DNA of 64,000 nt from Nissolia schottii (lineage: Eukaryota; Streptophyta; Magnoliopsida; Fabales; Fabaceae): positions 647,531-711,530 of the forward strand of contig QANU01047209.1 in the NCBI GenBank assembly GCA_003254905.1. The letters run 5' to 3'. Below the pieces are notes generated by a model. The model was not told the origin of the DNA. It was given only the letters and a program-made list of their open reading frames with translations, and did not search any database. The position numbers and the translations under genes are program-made. This document shows, in pieces, positions 10,858-21,100 of the stretch (position 1 is the stretch's first letter; the number at the start of each line of letters is the position of its first letter).

Positions 10858-12929
10858 ATGCGTTCATTAATTATACTCTTGGCGGATATATGGAAGATGC
10901 AAAAGAACAAAATAGAAAATAATGTGTAAAGAAAAGAAAAAGGAGCAAATACATATGCCATAATGTGTCTGATAATATAACAAACCGTACTGCCTGTTTT
11001 TCCTTAACTATGTCGGACCAGGTTAGGCCATGCATATGTTTCTTTCTTATAATTAAATGTGCTTTATGTCCCGCAAATCCGCAATTGATCTCCATCTAAC
11101 GTTTATCTTTTGACTTCTTTTTCTTTAACGATTCGTCTCCCACCGAGTTATAGGAAATTCTCATATCCCCTCATTTTTTTATTCTCCGGTTACATGATTA
11201 ATGTGGCTAGAAATCGATCTCTAGAACAGGCAAAGAAATATTTATGAACAGGTCCTAAGAAAGGTTCATAAAACATGATCAGATGAGTAACGGTCGTTAT
11301 TAGCTAATTGTTACGTTGCTTTACAAAGCTATGTAGTTGCACAAAAAACTTTCAAATTCTACTACTGCATGCTTCAGAGATGTCGGTGATGATTTGAATC
11401 AAAAAATTATATCAGTTATGTTCAGAATTAAAAATATAAAAAACCTTCAATGGTTACAATATAATGCATTCCAAACACTTTTTTTTTTTTTTCATATATC
11501 AATTCAAATAGGAAAATATAAGCATGATTACTCACGTGATGATAATTTATGACGTTAAAAGGGAATTGGATGCATGTTTTTATAGCACATCAGTCGTCTA
11601 AACAGAGCCGTGTAAGATTCCCATTTGCACTACGGGACAGTCTGTTTTTGTTTTTCATAAAGACAAGACAAGCAGACAAAGTAGATTGCTACACAGGTGA
11701 ACAGACAGAGGGTGGTCACCGATAAATAGGACACACTTAACTTCTATCAAAAGGATAACACGATCTTGCTGCAATGCGAAGCTACAGGTTTCTGGGACTA
11801 TAATAGGACCCACCGAAAAGATTTGAGTGCGGTACCGAAAGACTTTACCTAGGCTTAAAAGGACAAGGCCTAAGGTCACCTAACCCATGGTGAGCGACAT
11901 TCTTTCAGACTAAAACTTGGCAATTCGAGTTTTCACAACGAAAACAAATTAGCTATCCGGGGCAGGGGGAAAAAAGAAGAGTGATGCGTAAAAGTTTTAA
12001 CTTTAAGACTATTCTTAACCATCTCTAATTATACATTTATCAAAATTTCAAACAAAAATTAATGAAATTTTAACAACTGTATGGTTAAAAATGATTAAGA
12101 GGATCAATAAGTCTAAACTTAAGATTCCTAAACATTTCTCATAAAAAAAATTAAAATTGAAACGGAAATGTTATTTTGACATTTTATACATGCAAATGGT
12201 TAGGGGAGTGTGGAAGACAAGCCAAAGTAGTCCCTCTAGTGCTATAGTTCACATGCACCTGCAACTCTTACTAAGCAACACTTCTAGTCCAATGTCTGGG
12301 TTAAAGACAGGGAATTTGACTATTGTCAATTCAACCTTAAGAGTTGTTTGCATTAACAAACTAGGGTATTCATAAAGTAGGGATTCAGATTACGACTATC
12401 TTGAGAGTACTTGAAAAGTGAAAAAGTAGTGAGTTATTCCCTCTTGAATCAATATAAAGGGACCCACCCACAATACAATATGTTGATCTAAATGTGGATA
12501 ATTCCCAGCTTTCTTACCTTGCAACCACCCTCAGTTTAGATAGTCTCAATCTGTGTATTTAGATAATCTTGATCGGTATATTAAGGGATGATTTAATGGC
12601 CCCGCTGCTTTAATTCATAAAATAATAGTTCGCTGTTTAGTTGGCCACTTCGGCCCTATTAGCAGCATGGCAGATTATGAGCAGAGAAGGCAGTAGCCAG
12701 ACCTACCTAAATTCATCCACAGGCTCAAACAAGTATATCCTACATCAAAAGGAATAGGAATACCGCAAACCGGATATATATGTACATTACTAATTGGGTT
12801 CAATGTCTCTTTTAACTCAAAACCTTTATACATGACAAAATATCTTACAGGGAGTAGCATTAATTACAGTAATAGAGAGGATAGCATCCTCTGAGATCTA
12901 ACGAAGTTGATAGTTGAATGAAAGATCAG

Positions 12930-15721
12930 TTACCTAGTAAGGTAGTAAACTATAAGAAAAAGCACAACAAAGGATGCTACAAGCGTAAACATTCTCTGGC
13001 TGGATTTTTTCTCGAATACCTGGAAGATGACACGAGCTAATCAAAACAGATACGGAAAAATAAATATTTGATACTAGGAGAGGGAAGACACAACTCCATC
13101 CACTCCATCTCTTCTCTTTCTTCCCAACAAAAATGAAAGAAAGCAGAATACAACAAATAGAAAGGAAAGGAAAAACTACAAAGAAACACTCCGTCAAAAG
13201 GTAAATAAGATTACTAATCAACATACCATTTTAAATTTATCCATAGTGCCTGAGAGGACTCCTCTTGATGAATCCATATCATTCCCCTAAATTAATGCCA
13301 CAAGATTACTAAAGCAGAACAAGAAACAGCAGGAAAAATACCAAATAATTTCAATAGTTTCAGTAACCACACCATACGATCCAGCATGCGGTTATGACTG
13401 TCCACCTCTTCATGTATATCCCCTGATAACTGTTGCAATCACACCCATTGAAGGAAGAAAAAAAAATATTTTAGATCATCATGAAATTGCCTGCTATTTA
13501 AATTTGTAAGAAATACAATTCTAATTTCTACACATTTTCTACATCTTTAGCTACTCCCAAAGGAGAAGGGTTTTAACTAAATAGATCTTTTAACACTCAA
13601 CAAAGTTAACAGCACCTGTAATACCATTAGACAATACAACAACAACAACAAAGCCGCCTTATCCCGAAGCCATAGTGCCCTATCAAGGGTCATGTTTTCA
13701 TGTAAATCATTAACTTCTAAATCTCTTTTAATAGTTTTTTCTAGGTTTCCCCCTACCTCTAGCTAATGAGTTACCCGTCACTTGATCTACTCTCCTCACT
13801 AGGGCTTCTAAATAATACCATTAGACAATGAGATCATAAATAACAAATGATCAAATAGTTATAAGGCACAACCACCATTAATATTAAGAAAGGACTAAAA
13901 GATAGTCTACGGCATGTTGCTAGCAATAGTAAACTTACCCTTTTCAGCAGATTGACTCTATCTTGCAATCCATCTATTGCTTGCTCATTATCCTGTTCAT
14001 CAATTTCATGGGAAGAAGAGTAGAGAGATGATGCTCTGATGCCACCCTCCTCAATGCCATCAAAAAGGGCAACTCTGTTGTTGCGATTGTCTCTAAAACA
14101 GGAAAAAAATATAAAACCCCAGAATGGTCAATTGACAAACACAAACAAGATATATTTCCCTTCCTACACATTTGAATAATTTAAAACTGAACAAAGATCA
14201 GACATGATACATCCATATTGCATAAAATATCACAATTGCCTGATTGATTAAGAAAAAGAATCCCTCAGGTCTCAGCATTTCCAATATCTGGAGCAAACAA
14301 AATAAATACCTAGGTATTTCTAAATAGAGTGCAAATTTAACTTAATAATAGTGTAACTTTTTACACTATCATCCAATCGTGTATTGTCAAACAGTGATGA
14401 TGTAAAAAAGTTCTATAGTGATAGTGGACCAGTTAAACTCTTCAAAATAATAGTCCCATAAACAAAGACTAAAAATATGATCACTAAACTTATCAACTAC
14501 AGCTTTACTATCTTATATGCTCATGTAATAAAACATGGAAATCAAGCAACCGTTTAACTACTACTATTTGACTGCATCCCAATTTCAAGGAGTTTATATA
14601 TAAGCCATTTATGATCAAATGGTTCTAAGGAACACAAAAATAGAGGCATGATTCTCAATATAGGAAATCGTAAAGTTGCTCCCGTACAGAAAGGAATTGA
14701 TAGTTCAGTGGCAATTTAAAATTAAACAATAAACTGCATGTCATGTTGCATACATTGCAACTAAGGCCTTAATTGGAGCAGAGAGACATAAAACAAGAAC
14801 TTAAGCTGAGGAAAGGAGACCAGGATAAACTATATTAGTCCTCCTTGTCATGTTGGAGAGTACATATCCACCAGCATATAAGAAACAAGAAGCAGTTTAC
14901 CAAAGCTATTCCTGCTCTTAATCCAAAAATCAATAAGATGCTGAAGTAGAAGTTAACCCATAGTTGAGTGTCGTATGGTATTTTCTAGAAAATTCCTTAC
15001 AAAACCGCAGAAAAAGAGTCTCCCCTTAGTTCTCTCTGCTAAGGGATATGTATTATATTACTTTTGGAACACAATTCCAGGACAAGCTGTGTGCATAATG
15101 CAAACAGTTAACAAGTTAGTAACAGCTGTTATAAATTGCAGAAAACTACTGGTTATATTCTTGGAGCATGTTAAGCATACTATTCAAGCAAAAGTTGTTC
15201 AGTTAATTCTGTGTTAGAGTTGTCTGAATGTAATTTGCCAATCTCATACTCAATCTAACTTTCAAGTTGTAAAAATCGACCACACCTAATTAGATCAATC
15301 AACTTAAGATTTGAGACCAACAAATCGAAAGAAAATCTCCTTCAGACACCGCACCTCATATCTGGTACAGGAATTTACATGCCACTGATAACTCAAGTCA
15401 TCAGAGTTCAGATCAAAGTTATTCCAATTGAGAATCAAGTGAATTGTGTAGTTTGGGAACAACAAGAGCACCGACTCTCTATAGTGTACACTTGATCAGC
15501 TAGCTAACCTACTTCTCCGTCCACACAATTCCACTCCTAATAAGCAAATACCGCGTGTACAGTGAAATCGGTCCGAAATGAAACGAAATCACAGCTTCGA
15601 AACTATTTTACCAATCAATTATCCGAATCAAGTCATCATCAGATCTGAAGAAACTTAAACAAGCATAAATGAATTCAACAATCCAGAAACACACGATCCA
15701 CACTAACCGTCTAGGATTCAT
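12930..15721 (-). CDS. BET1-like SNARE protein (Qc-SNARE, ER-Golgi transport)
   Basis: There are five coding exons on the minus strand: 15708-15721, 13939-14092, 13373-13429, 13227-13286 and 12930-13019. All introns have GT/AG ends, and the joined frame encodes 124 residues. The protein opens Met-Asn-Pro-Arg-Arg, then ALFDGIEEGGIRASS, followed by a SNARE coiled-coil at about residues 38-97 (with DRVNLLKRLSGDIHEEVD). A C-terminal hydrophobic anchor at residues 106-122 ends Tyr-Tyr-Leu-Thr-Arg. This layout matches the Arabidopsis BET1-like SNAREs (BS14a/b, about 122 aa), tail-anchored membrane-fusion proteins of ER-Golgi traffic. The residue at the presumed central layer looks like His rather than Gln, which as I recall is also seen in the Arabidopsis proteins. 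The first exon encodes fewer than five residues, with a 1.6-kb intron after it that automated gene finders easily miss. A 5' UTR extends to about 15950 and may contain another intron. Confidence 0.9.
13633..13820 (-). mobile_element. LINE/RTE retroposon 3'-end fragment in a SNARE intron
   Basis: Read on the minus strand, the block encodes pieces typical of the C-terminus of plant RTE-type LINE polyproteins (EALVRRVDQ, ARGRGKPRK, DRALWLRDKAA). It finishes in a (TTG)n/(CAA)n tail, AACAACAACAACAAAGCC on the plus strand. It lies between the second and third coding exons of the SNARE gene, in the same orientation as that gene. It is 5'-truncated, as is usual for LINEs, with at least one frame break. 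Confidence 0.65.
14345..14440. repeat. MITE-like short inverted repeat in SNARE intron 1
   Basis: The left arm contains GTGTAACTTTTTACACTATC and the right arm contains GATGATGTAAAAAAGTTC with TAGTGATAGT. The ACACT(A/G)TCAT...AATC words recur at 16705-16865 and 51245-51312. This suggests a small dispersed MITE family common in legume introns and intergenic DNA. Target-site duplication not established. Confidence 0.5.
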
Positions 15722-18132
15722 GGCTCACGAGATCGCGGATTCGTCTGGCAAGTGATCGATCGTACTCCAATCTACGTTTTCAGGAACAATATTTATCGCA
15801 ATCAATAAACCGAAATTTCTCACAAAAGAACACACGCAACAAATTCAAAGAAGCGAACAGAGCAAGAATAAATAGCTGTTTTGATCTCAAGGTATTAAAA
15901 TAAAAAGTCAGATCTGAAGGAAAATTGGTGAATGGTGTACACGAACCTCTGGACTTGAAGGTGTAAGGTTTGATCTTGGGGTGGAGGAGGTTAAATGGGT
16001 GATGGAGGGTTAAATAGAGACAAAGAAAACCGAATAGAGTAGTGATGATGGAGGGTTTATACTTTACATATATGGTGCGGGCTTGACAAGTGTAAATAGC
16101 CCTGTTTTTTTAGGCTGTGTATATTTACTACTGAGTTACACGTTACGACTAGTATACGGAAGCAGGGCAGGAGAGGGGGCACACCTCATTCATACTAATT
16201 ATTTATGCATAAATTACTGACTGGTATTATGGCATACTAATGCAAACAGAACAATATAGAATGCATTTTCTTTTCCAGTTTTTTAAGAAAAAAAACTTAT
16301 GTTCTAATCAAAATTTACGTATGGAACATTATTGTGATTAAATAACTTTTTAATATTTATTGTCTGAGATCTGTTAAATGGGCTGTTCTTTATTTTTATT
16401 TGGGTTAAACGTATAACCTAACCTCATGCAAAACCCCCCCCCCCATCATTAGTTTGTTTCTGGTGGCTTTAAATATATATATATTTTAAAATGAACTAAC
16501 CTATTTCAGTCTTCATGCCATACTTAAAGTTTGAGTGGCTATATTTCTAACTTGTTTAACCTGCAAAACTAAATTGGGCGAATTGGTCTTTGGCATTGCT
16601 AGTTTGTTTTATTTCGTAATACATTTACCCTGTCTTTTATTTTATGATTTTTCATGGATATTCTACCATGGGAAACCTTTTATTTAAGCATTTAAATATG
16701 GATTTAATTAAAATACAGTGTAAAGAAGTTTTACACTGTCATTTAATCATATACCAACAAATTAGTAAATATTATTTATTATCATATCCACTCCATGAAA
16801 AGTCATTCAAACAAAATGAATTGATGGACCGTGTAAAATATTTTACATGTCAAAATTAATCTTTTTAAATATATATGTTTTTTAGAAGAGTTAAACACAG
16901 TTTCTTGAACTTATTTCTTAGTAGAAAATGTCATTTGAGTTATTAACTCTTAGACCAACGTAAAATTAGTTAAGATGATAGGTATGTTGATTTTTTAATC
17001 AGAGATCTTAAGTTTAAGTTCTAAGGATGGAGAATTAAAAAAAAAATATAAGATTTGATATATTGTAACATGATTTTAATATTATATAAGTTTATATATC
17101 ATTAACATTTAGTATAATTTTAGAGGATATGTATGGCTGCACTAAAAAAAAAAAGTAGTGTGTTAACTTTTACTAACTAATTTTATTATTATTAGTTGTA
17201 CAAACAAATTCAATACAATACAAATTTAATTTTTATGCATCATTAATTTAAAATAATTTTATAATATTATCCAATTAATTAAGTATAGTGAAGTAAATAT
17301 GACACGCAAACATTTTTATCATCGCATAAATTGTTGAGTGTGAAATTAAACTCATACCACCACAAAAGAATGTTTTGTTTTCTTAATATTATTGTTAATA
17401 ATAATGGAGCTTAAGAGACACTTTATGTCTATCAAATACAGAATTGATTGTGATTATTAAATGTGAATGGTAGTAAGAAAGAAAGAAGAGAGAAAATGAT
17501 TCTTTTTAGTTTTTAATGAGTGTGGAGTGAGAAAAAAATGTTTGTTAATGAAATAAACTTAATAAATATGAGAAAGAGAAAGAATTAAATAGTGAGAAGT
17601 GTAGTATGAATAAATGATAAAAGAGAGATGTGAATATGAGATAGTAGGAGAAGTTAAGAAATTGAGTGCGGAATTACTAATTGAATACGGAGGATAACAT
17701 GAATTTATCTTCTCATCCAATAAATAATTTTAAAATTAAGAGAAAAATGACATAATAAGTTAACACCAAAATCACTCTCCCTAAATTTAAGTTTTTTAGT
17801 ATTTGAAAAATTACATTTAAACTTATCATCTTGAATCCTTTTTATAGAGTGAATAAATAAATTAGTAATATGACCAATAAAAAGTAACACAATTAATTAA
17901 GTTAGTTTAAATCCCGCTTACAGACACTCACCTAAACTTCTGTTTAAAAAAAAAAAGAAAGAGAATGATAGATTAGTATTATTTGATGATTCACGATGAC
18001 CGGGAAGAGTCAACAAAAAGTAGGACTGCGGCGGGTATCGGATTCGCTGTTGCCACTTTGGAAGGTCCAGAGAGACAGAGAGTGAAAGAAAAAAGGGGCA
18101 AGTCTCGTCTCGTTCACCCATCTCTGTTCAAT
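15722..18132. other. Region between divergent SNARE and DOHH genes
   Basis: 15722 to about 15980 is the 5' UTR of the minus-strand SNARE gene, and its promoter probably lies at about 15980-16200. 16434-16444 is an 11-base C run. 16705-16865 is a MITE-like repeat. The rest to about 17930 is AT-rich and featureless. 17940-18132 is the probable 5' UTR and promoter edge of deoxyhypusine hydroxylase. No other gene is seen. Confidence 0.5.
16705..16865. repeat. MITE-like element with inverted ends
   Basis: The left end contains TTAATTAAAATACAGTGTAA with TTTTACACTGTCAT. The right end, read in reverse complement, contains GATTAATTTTGACATGTAAA with TTTTACACGGTCCATCAA. The arms are about 40 bp and enclose AT-rich DNA. 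Similar words occur at 14345-14440 and 51245-51312. Confidence 0.5.
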
Positions 18133-21100
18133 ATGGCTTCCTCTAACGACGCCGCTTTCACTTCCTCGCCGGACACCGAGAAGTTCCTTTGTGAGCTGTT
18201 ACTTGACTCGGCCCAGCCCATCTCTGAGCGCTTCAGGGCCCTCTTCTCCCTCCGCAACCTCTGTGGCCCGGCCCCTCGCAACGCCCTCATTCGAGGTTTC
18301 TCCTCTCCCCTTTTCTTTTTCTTTCTTTATTCCTTCCTTCCTTCCTTCCTTCTACGCTCTTCAAACATAGATTGATTGATTAGGTTAGGTTAGGTTTTGT
18401 ATTGTTGATTATGCTCCCTTTGCACAATTGTGGAATATTCCACCTTCTTCTTTAATTCGCGTATTTTAGCTTCATGATTTTAGTTTAGCTTTGTCCTTGC
18501 TCTTGGATCTAACTTAGTCCTATGAGAACTTAAGGTAGAAGCAAAGCTAGGCACCCAAAGACCTTGAGATGAGACAGGTCAGCTAGGGTGTGAAATAAGC
18601 ACTCAAATGGAGATTTTTTGCTTCAAGAAAACACTAGGCAATCTATTGATTAGATGCACAACATGTGTGATGGCTAAATGCCAGAACACTCCAGGAATGT
18701 TAGATTGGAAAATAAGAGCTTTTGCCATTCCTAGAATATGTTGATGTTTTCTTTCCACAATCCCATTCTGCTGTGGTGTCTCTACATAGCTGGTTTGATG
18801 CATAATTCCTTTTGATGAATAAAAACTTTTCAGACTGACTTCAGCACCATTGTTTGTGCTAATGCATTTGATAGTAACATTGTGTTGTGTGGCAATGTGC
18901 TGAACAAAATGCTGTATTAACAAACCAGTTTCAGACTTTGTTTTCATAAAGAAAATCCAAGTGAACCTGATTTTGTCATCAACAACTGTTAAAAAGTATT
19001 TATGTCCTCCTAATGAAGGAATATTAATTGGTCCCTAAATATCCATATGAACAAGATCAAAAGCATTTAAAGACATAGTGGTGCTGCTAGGAAACATTAA
19101 TCTTTTCTGTTTTGCCAAATGGCATGTATCACAAGGTACATTAGCTTTATTACAAGTAATGTAACTAAAATTTTTCTGCATAACACCTAGCTTTTCAACA
19201 AATAGATGTCCTAATCTAAGGTGCCAAAGGCTTATTTGAGAATGTGACATAATGTTTACTGAATGAGCTGGAGGTAGTGCTTGGGCTGTAGCTTTCAATG
19301 CATATAGGCCATTCTTGACACTAGCTACTCCAAGCCTCTTCATCAAATGAGTATCCTGAATCTCACATGTAGAATTAGAAAAAGAAATTATGCATGAAAA
19401 GGATGCAGTTAACTTGAAAACTGAAATTAAATTGAAAGAAAAGCTAGGCACAAAAAGCACATTTGTGAGGAATAGGTCACTAGAAAACAGAACAGTCCCT
19501 GAAATGTTGGTAGAGGTCTCACTACCATTAGGAAGCCTAATTCTAACAGGTTTTATTTTGTGATATGAATGAAATGTAGTGAGGGAATGGGATACATGAG
19601 CACAAGCCCCTATATCTAATATCCAAGCATCAGAATTCATGCCTTCACAAGAAAGAACATGAGATACCTGAGGAATTAGTAGTAGGTTCTTGTAGGGTGA
19701 TTTGGTTGGCTATAGACTGAGAAGACTGTCCTTCATGATGTTGCAGCAATGCAATTGAGGCCTGATATTGCTCAGGAGTGAAGGGCATTCATGGATTAGC
19801 ACCTTGTTCCCTTTGTGAGGAATGAGAAGTGATGCTGGTAGTTTCATCAGAATCATTAGCACTAACAACATTCACAGCTTTAGATGGCCTGAGGTGAGGA
19901 TATTTTTGGAAACATCTCTCCATAGGATGACCTGTCTTTCCACAATGACCACAAGCTTTACCATTGTTGCCTTGAGAGCCTTGTCCTTTATAACCTGAAC
20001 CAGAATTTTGATAATTCTGTCCTCTAGAATCAACATGATTTCTCTGATTCCTACCTCTTCCTCTATCTCAGCCAGCACTAGGAGTGGTGTTAACAATCAG
20101 CTTCAAATCACTATTCTCAGGAATGCACTGCCTCTCTTGCTGTAATAATAGGGACAAAACTCTGTTTATGTCTGGTACAGGATCCATGAGCATGATCTAT
20201 GACCTTGCAGCATGATATGGTCCATTGAGTCCTCTCAAGAACCTTATGACATAATCCTGTTGCCTATAAGTCCTAACAGTCCCTAAATCACAGTTGCAAA
20301 CTCCAAGATAGGCACAGGTCGGAATAGGCCTGAAATTATCTAATTCTTCCCACATAGTCTTCAATTATGTAAAGTAAGTAGTAATAGAATCATCACCTTG
20401 ATGATGTGCAAACATGCTCTCTTAAAGATCAACAATTCTATACAAGTCTCCTTGGTGATATCTCTGCCTTATGTCCTTCCAGAGTTCTGTTGCAATATCA
20501 ATCCATTGCGCACTTCTCATGATTTTTGGATCTAAAGAATTCACTAGCCAGGAAACCACAAAAGTGTTACACCTATTCCAAGCATGAAAGTTTGGATGAT
20601 TTTCAGTAGGCATTGGAATTGTTCCATCAATGAATTAAGGCTTATTCTTGGCCTTGAGAGCTAATCTCATAGATCGGCTCCAAGAATGATAATTCTTTCC
20701 ATTAAGGATAATGGGAGTGATTGAAGAACCTGGACTTTCACCAGGATGCAAGAAGAATTAACTATTTGGATCTCGATTCGAATTTGGTATTGGATGTGTA
20801 TGGTGATGTTGATTAACCACCACAGGATTCTCAATTTGTTCAGCCATGATCAAATGAAGACAGAACAGAAATTGACAAAAAGAATTTGATAGATCAAGAA
20901 CAACAGAACAATGATTTGCCTTTTTTTGATAATTCACCTTTTGAAGAACCTTCAACGGAACCTTGAGAACAACACTCAATAGGAACTGGAGATCTTGCGG
21001 TGAATCACACTTCCAATTCAAAGGAAAACCTCCTCGATTGCAATGAGCAAAAACGAGCACCGAGATTTGCATAAGGAAATGGCAGAAAATTGAAAGACAA

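Larger units (their letters stand above)
9100..12929. other. Intergenic between zinc-finger and SNARE genes
   Basis: No protein-coding gene is recognised. The stretch includes a perfect 22-bp palindrome (9313-9334), an imperfect hairpin (10791-10857) and a 14-base T run near 11480. The last 250-300 bp before 12930 are the probable 3' UTR of the minus-strand SNARE gene. Blocks at 11580-11900 and 12160-12600 are less AT-rich, but their frames are short and unlike known proteins. Confidence 0.5.
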
